The position numbers and the translations under genes were made by a program. The notes under the pieces are model-generated. The model did no database searches. It was not told where the DNA came from and saw only the letters and a list, made by a program, of their open reading frames with translations. 64,000 nucleotides of DNA from the NCBI GenBank assembly GCA_029202385.1, contig CP119314.1:2110501-2174500 (forward strand). The letters run 5' to 3'. Shown piece after piece: positions 24,899 through 32,660 of this stretch. Numbering within the stretch: the first letter of the stretch is position 1; each line of letters starts with the position of its first letter. Source of the DNA: Candidatus Sphingomonas phytovorans. Lineage in GTDB: Bacteria > Pseudomonadota > Alphaproteobacteria > Sphingomonadales > Sphingomonadaceae.

Positions 24899-25300
24899 GT
24901 GGGCAAAGCAGCCCGCGACATGACGAGCCGCCTCCTCCCCGCCGCCGCCGTCGCGCTTCTCGCGCTTTCGGCCTGTAACAACGACAAGCCGGAGACGGTC
25001 ACGCTGACCGCGCCGGATCCGCAGGCGGCTGAAATCGCCAATCGCGCGCCGGTCGAGCTGCCGCCGGCGATGAAGGCGGACGTGACCATGCGCTGCAAGG
25101 ACAACAGCCTCGTCTATGTCACCTTCTTCCAAGGCGACAAGATGGCCGTCGTCAAGCTCGCCAAGGACGGCCCCGCCACGAAGCTGACCGCCGCCAAGGA
25201 AGGCGATCCGCTGAAGGCCGAGGGTTACTCGCTGACCGGCAACCCGAAGAACATCAGCCTGACCGCACCGGGCAAGGGCTCGACCACCTGCCACCAGTAA
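24899..25300 (+). CDS. MliC-like lysozyme-inhibitor lipoprotein (tentative)
   Basis: 133 residues from GTG 24899 (GGAG upstream) or 126 residues from ATG 24920. The lipobox is ALSAC. The mature part has the MliC-type pattern: an early Cys in MRCKDNSLVYVTFFQGDKMAVV, a middle EGYSLTGNPKNISL strand pair and a final Cys in STTCHQ, consistent with one disulfide in a small beta-barrel. MliC proteins inhibit c-type lysozyme at the outer membrane. The match is by pattern only, so the function is tentative. An intrinsic terminator follows. Confidence 0.65.
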   Translation: MGKAARDMTSRLLPAAAVALLALSACNNDKPETVTLTAPDPQAAEIANRAPVELPPAMKADVTMRCKDNSLVYVTFFQGDKMAVVKLAKDGPATKLTAAKEGDPLKAEGYSLTGNPKNISLTAPGKGSTTCHQ

Positions 25301-25325
25301 GGCGGTCGTCCGATCGATTTCAACG

Positions 25326-25355
25326 AGGCCGGCGGAGCGATCCGCTGGCCTTTTT
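25326..25355 (+). terminator. Intrinsic terminator after the MliC-like gene
   Basis: Stem AGGCC-GCGGA / TCCGC-GGCCT with a GCGA loop and one internal mismatch, followed by five T residues. Confidence 0.8.
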
Positions 25356-25421
25356 CATGGGCGCATGGTTGCCTCGCCCGCCTCCGTGGGGCACGATGGC
25401 GCTACCATATTAGGGGCGAGC

Positions 25422-26150
25422 ATGGCGACGATCGCGATCTACAGCCTGAAGGGCGGCGTCGGGAAGACGACGCTGGCGGTCAACCTCGCCTGGTGCGCCG
25501 CGACACTCTCCGCCCGCCGTACCCTGTTATGGGATCTCGATCCCCAGGCCGCGAGCAGTTTCCTGCTGTCGGGCAGCAAGGCGAGGGAACAGGCCCAGTC
25601 GGTCTTCTCGAAGGATGTCGAGCCGGAGAAGCTGATCCATCACACCGCGATCGACCGCCTCGACCTGATCGGCGCCGACGCGTCGCTGCGCGGGCTAGAC
25701 CTGCTGTTCCACGAGCTCGACAAGAAGAAGCGCCTGCAGAAACTGCTCACCGGCCTGCGCAAATCCTACGACCGTATCCTGCTCGATTGCCCGCCGGGGC
25801 TGACCGAGACAAGCGACCAGGTGATGCGCGCGGCCGACCTGATCGTGGTGCCGGTGATCCCCTCGCCCCTGTCCGAACGCGCCTATGCCGAGGTGGTCAA
25901 GCATCTCGGGGGCGCCCTCGGTGCGAAGGGCGCGCAGGTGATGCCGGTCCATTCGATGGTCGACCGCCGCCGCAAGCTCCATGCCGAGGCGCTTGAACGC
26001 CACCCCGACTGGCCGGTGGTGCCGATGGCGAGCATCGTCGAATCCATGGCGGTCAGGCGCTCGCCGGTCGGTGCCTATGCCGCGAAGTCGCCCGGCGGCC
26101 AGGCCTTCGCCCAGCTCTGGCAGGCGGTCGAGCGCCGCCTCGCCAGATGA
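25422..26150 (+). CDS. ParA/MinD-type ATPase, not linked to parB
   Basis: 242 residues. The deviant Walker A motif KGGVGKTT is at residues 9-16, with the Walker A' Asp in LLWDLDPQAASS and Walker B in RILLDCPPG. It belongs to the ParA/Soj family that positions cargo by ATP-dependent dimerisation on DNA or membrane. There is no parB or centromere-like repeat next to it, so it is an orphan ParA whose cargo is unknown. ATG 25422 starts directly with the Walker strand; the open frame upstream has no similarity. It ends 10 bp before aat. Confidence 0.85.
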   Translation: MATIAIYSLKGGVGKTTLAVNLAWCAATLSARRTLLWDLDPQAASSFLLSGSKAREQAQSVFSKDVEPEKLIHHTAIDRLDLIGADASLRGLDLLFHELDKKKRLQKLLTGLRKSYDRILLDCPPGLTETSDQVMRAADLIVVPVIPSPLSERAYAEVVKHLGGALGAKGAQVMPVHSMVDRRRKLHAEALERHPDWPVVPMASIVESMAVRRSPVGAYAAKSPGGQAFAQLWQAVERRLAR

Positions 26151-26160
26151 ACGCCCCCCG

Positions 26161-26922
26161 ATGAGATCGGGGCCGCCCGATGCGTCGGCCGCCTTTGCGC
26201 CGCTCGATCCGCAACTGGTGCTCGGCGCCTATGCGATCGGGGTCTTCCCGATGGCCGATGCCCGCGACGCCGACGGGGTCTATTGGGTCGAGCCCAAATA
26301 TCGTGCGATCCTGCCGCTCGATGGCTTCCACTTGTCCCACTCGCTGCGCAAGACGATCGCCGCTGACCGTTTCCGCGTCACCGCCAACGCTGCGTTCGAG
26401 CAGGTGATCGCGCTCTGCGCCGAAGCAGCCGAGGATCGCCCGGACACCTGGATCAACCCGCAGATCGAACGCGCGTCGATCGAGCTTCACCGCCTTGGCT
26501 TCGCCCATTCGATCGAGGTGTGGGACGGCGAGCGGCTGGCCGGCGGGCTCTATGGCATCGCGCTCGGCCGGGCCTTTTTCGGTGAATCGATGGTCAGCCG
26601 GGCGCGCGACGCGTCAAAGGTCGCGATGGCATGGCTCGTCGCGCGGTTGCGGGCGGGCGGCTTCACCCTGCTCGACTGCCAGTTCATGACCGATCATCTC
26701 GCTTCGCTCGGCGCGGTCGAGATCCCGCGCAGCACCTATGTCGGATTGCTATCCGCGGCGGTCGAAGGCGTGGTCGGCGCGGGGGCCTCGACGGCAGGCG
26801 CAGCCTCGGCCGGCGACTTCTTCGCGCTGGACCGGGGCTTATCCTCGTCGCCTCCTGCCGGCACCGAATCAGGTCCGCCGACCGGGAAGGTCATCGCGCA
26901 GCTCTTGGTCCACACGTCGTAG
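26161..26922 (+). CDS. aat: Leucyl/phenylalanyl-tRNA--protein transferase
   Basis: 253 residues. The family signature is clear: LVLGAYAIGVFPMAD, YWVEPKYRAILPLDGFHLS, the catalytic-core segment WDGERLAGGLYGIALGRAFFGESMVS, and DCQFMTDHLASLGA. The enzyme adds Leu or Phe to proteins with N-terminal Arg/Lys, making substrates for ClpS-ClpAP. The last ~60 residues overlap the end of the convergent DUF2155 gene by 187 bp. The C-terminal GKVIAQLLVHTS is family-like, so the overlap appears genuine rather than a misread stop. Confidence 0.93.
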   Translation: MRSGPPDASAAFAPLDPQLVLGAYAIGVFPMADARDADGVYWVEPKYRAILPLDGFHLSHSLRKTIAADRFRVTANAAFEQVIALCAEAAEDRPDTWINPQIERASIELHRLGFAHSIEVWDGERLAGGLYGIALGRAFFGESMVSRARDASKVAMAWLVARLRAGGFTLLDCQFMTDHLASLGAVEIPRSTYVGLLSAAVEGVVGAGASTAGAASAGDFFALDRGLSSSPPAGTESGPPTGKVIAQLLVHTS

Positions 26923-27380
26923 ATCGGGTGCTGAACGACGTTCAGCGCCGGACGCTCCTTGTACAGCCAGCCCGAGAAGACCCGCTTCCAGGTGCGATCG
27001 AGCTGCTGCACGTCGAGTTGCACGAATGCCCCGGTATAATGGTCCTGCTCCCACGGCGCTGTCTGCTCGCAGGCGCGCAGGCGGACGATCACGTCGCCGA
27101 CGCGCACTGCCTGGCCCGGCTTGAGCGTGACTTCGCGCGCCGCGCCGTTCCGCTTGTTGAGCAGCCCGATCACCGCGACGCGCTGCGCCATCGGCGTCGC
27201 GCCGAACGACGGGTCGGCTCCGCTCGGTACGTCCACCGTCACCACATCGGATGGCGGCTGATCCTCGTCCAGCGCGGTTTTCGGCACAGGCTTGGCGCCG
27301 GGCGTATCGGTCTTCCGGTCGCACCCGCCAACGGCGAGCAGCGTCAGGATCGCCGCGCCGCCCAGCAGCCGACGCATCAT
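26736..27380 (-). CDS. DUF2155 lipoprotein
   Basis: 214 residues. A lipoprotein signal (LLAVGGC, Cys20) precedes a linker and the DUF2155 domain at about 65-170, with conserved RLRACEQTAPWEQDHYTGAFVQ, FSGWLYKERPALNVVQHPIYDVWTKSC. A 40-residue Ala/Pro-rich tail follows and is the part that overlaps aat on the other strand. DUF2155 is typical of alphaproteobacteria and commonly sits beside the NDUFA12 gene, as here: the ATG overlaps the NDUFA12 stop (ATGA). Function is unknown; envelope location is inferred from the signal. Confidence 0.88.
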   Translation of the reverse strand: MMRRLLGGAAILTLLAVGGCDRKTDTPGAKPVPKTALDEDQPPSDVVTVDVPSGADPSFGATPMAQRVAVIGLLNKRNGAAREVTLKPGQAVRVGDVIVRLRACEQTAPWEQDHYTGAFVQLDVQQLDRTWKRVFSGWLYKERPALNVVQHPIYDVWTKSCAMTFPVGGPDSVPAGGDEDKPRSSAKKSPAEAAPAVEAPAPTTPSTAADSNPT

Positions 27381-27766
27381 TCAGGCATCCAGGCTTCGTA
27401 ATCGCCCGTTGCGGCGGCCCGCTGGCCGCCCTTTTCCAGGGCACCCGGCGGACGATAGGCAAGCGCGGTGCCGGTCATGTTGGGCACCGCAGGCTTTTCC
27501 CAGACGCGCGGCGCGGGGAGCGACCGATCCGGCAGATCGTCGACCTGGTGGTGAAGCCAGCCGAACCATTCGGGCGAGATTCGGCTCGAATCATTCGCGC
27601 CGTCATAGATCACCCAGCGTCGCGTGATCCCGTTGGGGTCGGTGCCGCCTTCGTAATAGACGTTGCCGAGATGGTCTTCGCCGACCTGCGTCTTGCCGCG
27701 CAGGCCGATCATGGTGCCCCAGCTGGCGCCGTTCCACCAAGTGAATGGATTGAGGTTGATGCCCAT
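27377..27766 (-). CDS. NDUFA12-like respiratory complex I accessory subunit
   Basis: 129 residues matching the NDUFA12/B17.2 family: WWNGASWGTMIGLRGKTQVGEDHLGNVYYE, RRWVIYDGANDSSRISPEWFGWLHHQVDDLP and the Pro-rich end. This accessory subunit of NADH:ubiquinone oxidoreductase is found in alphaproteobacteria and mitochondria and helps assembly and stability of the complex. ATG 27766 was chosen because the domain starts there; the open frame runs 16 codons further upstream without similarity. It is translationally coupled to the DUF2155 gene. Confidence 0.92.
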   Translation of the reverse strand: MGINLNPFTWWNGASWGTMIGLRGKTQVGEDHLGNVYYEGGTDPNGITRRWVIYDGANDSSRISPEWFGWLHHQVDDLPDRSLPAPRVWEKPAVPNMTGTALAYRPPGALEKGGQRAAATGDYEAWMPE

Positions 27767-27823
27767 GCGCCGCCGCTTACCCGTTGCTCGCCACGCGGGC
27801 AACTGCCCTCGCACCGATCGGCC

Positions 27824-28792
27824 TCAACGCGCCGTCCCGGCCAGGATCATGGTCGCGATCGTATCGGTCACCGTCGGGTCGATCGCGATCGCCGGATCGC
27901 CATAGGTCGCGACATTGGCGCCGCGCCCGTCGCTCGCCACTGGCTTCAGTACATGATTGACCCCAGCAAGCGTCACCATCTTCGCCGCCGGCCGCGCATT
28001 CTTGAGCAGGGAGGCATCCTCGATCCCGACCTGGATATCGTTCTTGCCCTGAAGGATCAGCACCGGCCCCTTCACCGCGGCGACAAGTCGGGCCGGGTCA
28101 TAGCGAAAAGCGTCGATCAGGTAGGATTGCACACGAGGATCGAACAGGCCGGCGACCGCAGGATGCAGGGCCGCGACATCGACCTTCCTGCCCGCCTCGA
28201 GCGAATCGATCGCGGCGAGCGCCGACGCCAGGATCGGCGCATTGGCAGGGTTGGCGCGCAACTGGGCGCGAAGCACTTCGCCCATCGGGCGCCCGGCGGT
28301 CGCGACCAACAGCAACCCGCATATGTCGGTCGCCTCCTGTGCGGCGGCCAGCGCGACCAGCCCGCCCTCGCTATGCCCCAGGACCCAGACACAGGGCACG
28401 CCGGTGCGCTTGCGGATCACGCCGATCCAGCCGCGCACGTCGCTGGCATAGTCGGCGATGGTCACGTCGTTCGCGTCGGCAATCGCACCGGCACTGCCGA
28501 ACATGCCGCGCTTGTCGATCCTGACGCTGCCGATCCCCCGCGCCGCAAGCCCTTCGGCCAATTGCCGGAACACGGCGCCGCGCACGCCCAGGGGGCTGTC
28601 GCCGTCGCGGTTGGTCGGCCCGGATCCGGGAATGATCAGCACCATCGGCGCCGGGGTACCGTTCGTCCCGGTTGCCTCGACCAGGGTTCCCCGCAACGGT
28701 CCCGAGGGCCCGGGCGCTTCGATTGCCCCATCCGGCATCGGCTGGGCGATCGCCTGGGGCGATATCATCGCCATCAGCAGCGCGCCGATCAT
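27824..28792 (-). CDS. Exported alpha/beta hydrolase
   Basis: 322 residues. Short signal peptide (PQAIAQ), oxyanion-hole segment LIIPGSGPTNRDGDSP, nucleophile elbow GHSEGG, acid in LQGKNDIQV and the catalytic His in GVNHVLKP. This is the dienelactone-hydrolase/peptidase S9-like esterase group acting on small substrates. Substrate not evident. Its start overlaps the stop of the DUF192 gene (ATGA), so the two envelope proteins are co-translated. Confidence 0.87.
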   Translation of the reverse strand: MIGALLMAMISPQAIAQPMPDGAIEAPGPSGPLRGTLVEATGTNGTPAPMVLIIPGSGPTNRDGDSPLGVRGAVFRQLAEGLAARGIGSVRIDKRGMFGSAGAIADANDVTIADYASDVRGWIGVIRKRTGVPCVWVLGHSEGGLVALAAAQEATDICGLLLVATAGRPMGEVLRAQLRANPANAPILASALAAIDSLEAGRKVDVAALHPAVAGLFDPRVQSYLIDAFRYDPARLVAAVKGPVLILQGKNDIQVGIEDASLLKNARPAAKMVTLAGVNHVLKPVASDGRGANVATYGDPAIAIDPTVTDTIATMILAGTAR

Positions 28793-29289
28793 TTCTTACC
28801 GTGACCGGTCCAGGTCACCTTGTCGCCCTGGGCGATGCCCAGTTCCGCCGAGCGTCCGCCATTGATCTCCAGCACCGCCGCCACCGGCTCGCCCGACGGA
28901 ATCTGCGTTTCGGAGAAGGGCACGGTGTTTTCCGCGATCGTCGCGATGGTGCCGTCCGCGCGGATGAAAATGATGTCGAGCGGGCTCGGCGTGTTCTTCA
29001 TCCAGAAGCTTGCCTCCTTCGGCGCACCACCCTCGGGCGGATAGGGCGCGAACAGCATGCCGCCGTTCGGGGCGATCCCGGTACGGAACATCAGGCCTTT
29101 CTGCTGTTCCTGCTCCGTCTTCGCGGTCTCGACGACAAAGTCATGTACGCCGTTCGAACTGGCGATGGTCAGCGAAACCGTCCTGGCGGCAGTCCCCGCG
29201 GCGGACGAAGCGACCGCACCGTCACCCGAGCAGGCGGTGAGCATCAGCGCCGCCAGCGCGAACGCGGCCGCGAAATTCTTCGGCATCAT
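28789..29289 (-). CDS. DUF192 lipoprotein
   Basis: 166 residues. Lipobox LMLTAC, then a DUF192 domain: EQQKGLMFRTGIAPNGGMLF, FWMKNTPSPLDIIFI and the C-terminal VLEINGGRSAELGIAQGDKV. DUF192 proteins are small secreted beta-barrels of unknown function found widely in bacteria and archaea. The ATG at 29289 (MMPKNF) was preferred because the signal peptide begins there. It lies in a minus-strand run: cold-shock protein, DUF192, alpha/beta hydrolase, NDUFA12, DUF2155. Confidence 0.87.
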   Translation of the reverse strand: MMPKNFAAAFALAALMLTACSGDGAVASSAAGTAARTVSLTIASSNGVHDFVVETAKTEQEQQKGLMFRTGIAPNGGMLFAPYPPEGGAPKEASFWMKNTPSPLDIIFIRADGTIATIAENTVPFSETQIPSGEPVAAVLEINGGRSAELGIAQGDKVTWTGHGKK

Positions 29290-29296
29290 GACAGAA

Positions 29297-29887
29297 TCAG
29301 CCTTCCTCTTCGACCACCACCGCAAGCGGGCCCTTGCGCCCCTCGACGATTCGCGCCCGCAGGCGCCGATCGGGCTCGACCTCGGCGATACCGGCACGCC
29401 GCAGCGTTTCCATATGGACGAATATATCGGCGGAATCCGCGCCGCGCACGAGGAATCCATAGCCTTTCAGGCGATTGAACCATTTCACCGTCACCGGTTC
29501 GAACGGCCCGGCATTCTCGACCAGCGCCGAAGGATCGACCCGGTCATCGCCCTGCCGCACCCGGATCGTCGGCTCCACCGCGTTGCTCAGGTCGATCGCG
29601 ACGATCTCGCTCGCCTGGAAACCACGGTCGCGCTGCACGGCCAGGCAATCGACACGCGCGCCTTCGGGCAGGCTGCGCCGCCCGTGCGGCTGAAGGATGG
29701 AGAAATGAATCAGGACGTCGCCCACCGAAGGATCGTCGGCGACGACGAAGCCGAAGCCGCGCGTCACATCGAACCATTTGAGGATGCCCGAAACCGCAAG
29801 CCCACCAGCCGTCGCGGCAAGTGGCGCCTCGATCGTCGTGTCATCCCAGGTCCGGCCCCCGAACGCCGGTTGCGGATCGTTACGCAT
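29297..29887 (-). CDS. Cold-shock protein with two CSD domains
   Basis: 196 residues containing two cold-shock domains, at about 31-98 and 128-194. RNP1-like motifs are KWFDVTRGFGFV and KWFNRLKGYGFL; RNP2-like are VLIHFS and IFVHME. Alphaproteobacteria commonly carry this double-domain form in place of a ~70-residue CspA. It should bind single-stranded RNA/DNA. ATG 29887 was preferred over an in-frame TTG six bases upstream. It ends only 7 bp before the DUF192 start. Confidence 0.92.
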   Translation of the reverse strand: MRNDPQPAFGGRTWDDTTIEAPLAATAGGLAVSGILKWFDVTRGFGFVVADDPSVGDVLIHFSILQPHGRRSLPEGARVDCLAVQRDRGFQASEIVAIDLSNAVEPTIRVRQGDDRVDPSALVENAGPFEPVTVKWFNRLKGYGFLVRGADSADIFVHMETLRRAGIAEVEPDRRLRARIVEGRKGPLAVVVEEEG

Positions 29888-29977
29888 AACCAACTAGTCC
29901 CCCGGACGGCACATTAGCACGGATCTTTGCTAGGACAAAAACGACGATTCCACCGAAATTCATCCGAATTCACCGAT

Positions 29978-30517
29978 TCATTCAAGCTCGTCGATTTTCT
30001 CGCCCGGCGCCATGGACGCGATACGGCGCGCCAGCGTGAAATCATGCCCCCCGCGAATCATCGCCGCGATCTGTTTCTCGCGCTGCGGGCGATCCGGCGC
30101 GACGGTCGCGAACGGGCCGATCCGGCGCTTGCGGGCAAAGGTCAGCGCCGCCTCAAGCCCGCGCGCCTCGATCCCTGGCGCGAGCGCCTCGGCATCCTCC
30201 TCATCGATACCGGCCTGGCGAAGCACGCCGCTCACCCGCCTCTTGCCCAGCCCGCGTCGTGCCATCGCGGCGGCACGCGCCTCACCGAACGCCCGATCGT
30301 CGATATAACCCAGTTCGGCGAATTTCTCGGCAAGCCCCTCCGGGGCGGTGCGGTCGCCCTCCCAGCCCCGTTCCCGGATCTTGCGGACCAGATAGTCAGT
30401 GAGTCTGCCACGGGTCGTCGCAAAGCGCTCGACATAGCGCAGCGCGAGCCTTTCGAGCGATGCCGCATCGAGCGGCGGCGGCGGGCGCCGCTCTCGGCTG
30501 TTCCGGGTATGAGGCAT
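29978..30517 (-). CDS. recX: RecX family regulatory protein
   Basis: 179 residues with helical repeats typical of RecX: LERLALRYVERFATTRGRLTDYLVRKI, EGLAEKFAELGYIDDRAFGEARA, and GKRRVSGVLRQAGID. RecX binds RecA filaments and modulates recombination. It is not next to recA. ATG 30517 gives a start just ahead of the domain; the longer frame would overlap the divergent acyl-AMP ligase promoter. Confidence 0.83.
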   Translation of the reverse strand: MPHTRNSRERRPPPPLDAASLERLALRYVERFATTRGRLTDYLVRKIRERGWEGDRTAPEGLAEKFAELGYIDDRAFGEARAAAMARRGLGKRRVSGVLRQAGIDEEDAEALAPGIEARGLEAALTFARKRRIGPFATVAPDRPQREKQIAAMIRGGHDFTLARRIASMAPGEKIDELE

Positions 30518-30633
30518 CACGCCATGATTGTGCCACACTCGGAACGGATTTTGAACGCTTGGAAGCGGCAGAAGTGCACGCTTCATAAGGAGCGGCTTTT
30601 GGGGAAAGGCCGCGATCAAGGGCGCAAGGACAA

Positions 30634-32403
30634 ATGGTTAGTGATGTTCGGGGATCGGGAGAGCTGTTGGCCGAGCGTGCCGCGCTGACGTCGACCCCCA
30701 CCAACGATCCGCTCGCGCGGCGTTTCGCGGATTTCGAGACGCTTGGGGAAGCGCTCGATTATGCCGCCAGCGGCGTTCGCGGGCTCAATTTCCACGATGC
30801 GCGCGGCGGCCTCCTCCGCCCCTATTCCTTCGCTGAACTGCGCGAGGATGCGCTGACGATGGCGCGCCGCCTGATCGCTGCCGGCGTCACGCCCGAGGAT
30901 CGTATCGCGCTGGTCGCCGAGACCAGCCCGGATTTCGCCGCCCTGTTCTTCGGTGTCGTCTATGCCGGGGCCTGGCCGGTGCCGCTGCCGCTGCCGACCT
31001 CGTTCGGCGGCCGCGATTCCTATATCGAGCAGCTTCGCGTCCAGCTTTCGAGCTGCGACCCCACGATGCTGATCTACCCGCCCGAGCTGGCCCAGATGGC
31101 CGGTGAGGCCGCCCGCCTCGTCGGGATCGAGGGTGTCGACTGGTCCGAACTGGTCGAGCGTCCCGCGCCCGACGCCGCATTGCCGGCCGCCAAGGGCACC
31201 GACATCGCCTATCTGCAATATTCCAGCGGCTCGACCCGGTTTCCGCACGGCGTGGCGATCACCCATCATGCGCTGCTCAACAATCTTGCCGCCCACGGCC
31301 ACGGCATGGAATTGCAGCCAAGCGACCGCTGCATCTCCTGGCTGCCCTGGTATCACGACATGGGTCTGGTCGGCTGTTTCCTCTCCCCCGTCGCGAACCA
31401 GGTTTCGACCGATTATCTGAAGACCGAGGATTTCGCGCGCCGCCCGCTCGCCTGGCTCGACATGATCAGCCGCAACCAGGGCACCAGCCTCTCTTATTCG
31501 CCGACCTTCGGCTACGATATCTGCGCGCGGCGCATGTCGAGCCAGACCAAGGCCTCCGATCGCTTCGACCTGTCGCGCTGGCGCGTCGCCGGCAACGGCG
31601 CCGACATGATCCGTCCTGACGTGATGCAGAGCTTCGTCGACGCGTTCGCCGATGCCGGTTTCAAGGCAACTGCCTTTCTGCCGAGCTACGGCCTGGCCGA
31701 AGCCACGCTCGCCGTCTCGATCATGCCGCCGGGCGAGGGTATCCGCGTCGAGCTGGTCGAGGAGACCCAGCTCTCCGGTGTGGCCGCAGGACAGGATCGG
31801 CCGCAGCGTTACCGCGCGATCGTCAATTGCGGCAAGCCGGTGCGCGACATGAAGGTCGAGATCCGCGAAGAGGACGGCACGCCGCTCCCCGAGCGCGCGA
31901 TCGGCAAGGTCTGGTGTTCTGGCCCGTCGGTGATGGTCGGCTATTTCCGCGATCAGGCATCGACCGATGCCTGCATGGTCGATGACTGGCTCGACACCGG
32001 CGACATGGGCTATATGTCCGATGGCTATGTCTATATCGTCGGCCGGGCGAAGGACATGATCATCATCAACGGCCGCAACCACTGGCCGCAGGATATCGAA
32101 TGGGCGGTCGAGCAGCTCCCCGGCTTCAAGGCCGGCGACATCGCCGCCTTCGCCATCACCACGCCGGGCGGTGAGGAAACCCCTGCCGTGCTAGTCCAGT
32201 GCCGCAGCTCCGACGATGCGGAGCGTGTCCGCCTGCGCGAGGAAATCCGCGAACGAGTCCGCTCGGTGACGGGCATGAATTGCGTGATCGAGTTGATCCC
32301 GCCGCGCACCCTGCCCCGCACCAGCTCGGGCAAGCTCAGCCGCGCCAAGGCGCGCAAGCTCTATCTCGACGGCGAGATCAAGCCCTACGACATCGCGGCA
32401 TAA
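30634..32403 (+). CDS. Fatty acyl-AMP ligase (FAAL-type adenylating enzyme)
   Basis: 589 residues of the acyl-activating superfamily. ATP/AMP motifs: YLQYSSGSTRFPHGV (P-loop), the FAAL-like WLPWYHDMGLVG, SYGLAEATLAVS, DWLDTGDMGY (ribose Asp) and GRAKDMIIINGRNHWPQDIE near the C-terminus. The HDMGL and NGRNH-P-DIE segments are characteristic of fatty acyl-AMP ligases, which hand acyl groups to carrier proteins rather than to CoA. No carrier protein or polyketide synthase is adjacent; a role in lipid (possibly sphingolipid) synthesis is speculation. AAGGAC lies upstream of the ATG. Confidence 0.88.
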   Translation: MVSDVRGSGELLAERAALTSTPTNDPLARRFADFETLGEALDYAASGVRGLNFHDARGGLLRPYSFAELREDALTMARRLIAAGVTPEDRIALVAETSPDFAALFFGVVYAGAWPVPLPLPTSFGGRDSYIEQLRVQLSSCDPTMLIYPPELAQMAGEAARLVGIEGVDWSELVERPAPDAALPAAKGTDIAYLQYSSGSTRFPHGVAITHHALLNNLAAHGHGMELQPSDRCISWLPWYHDMGLVGCFLSPVANQVSTDYLKTEDFARRPLAWLDMISRNQGTSLSYSPTFGYDICARRMSSQTKASDRFDLSRWRVAGNGADMIRPDVMQSFVDAFADAGFKATAFLPSYGLAEATLAVSIMPPGEGIRVELVEETQLSGVAAGQDRPQRYRAIVNCGKPVRDMKVEIREEDGTPLPERAIGKVWCSGPSVMVGYFRDQASTDACMVDDWLDTGDMGYMSDGYVYIVGRAKDMIIINGRNHWPQDIEWAVEQLPGFKAGDIAAFAITTPGGEETPAVLVQCRSSDDAERVRLREEIRERVRSVTGMNCVIELIPPRTLPRTSSGKLSRAKARKLYLDGEIKPYDIAA

Positions 32404-32411
32404 CGCACCGC

Positions 32412-32437
32412 TCGCGAGGCGCTGAAGCGCTTCGCGA
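32412..32437 (+). terminator. Inverted repeat after the acyl-AMP ligase gene
   Basis: CGCGA-GCGCT / AGCGC-TCGCG arms with one-base bulges, 8 bp after the stop. The remaining 32438-32660 has no feature I can support. Confidence 0.4.
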
Positions 32438-32660
32438 CTGCTTCCGGGAACCTTCCAGAGACGCGAAAACGCGCTGCCGTGCGTATCGCCTGTGTGGGCG
32501 CGCGTCTTTTGTGGAAGCCCCGGCGCGGCTGTACGCCGGATCGACCATTCATCGCGGGAGCTCAAGGCAATTCGTCAGAATGTGGCCATGGCGAGCGGCA
32601 TCGACGCGTGTTATGGCGATCCTGAACAGCCCATTTTTCGATCCTGGGGACAAAAATTTC

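Noticed and set aside
25365..25421. Longer N-terminus for the ParA-like protein
   Set aside because: The extra residues precede the Walker A beta-strand directly and have no similarity; ATG 25422 is the natural family start.
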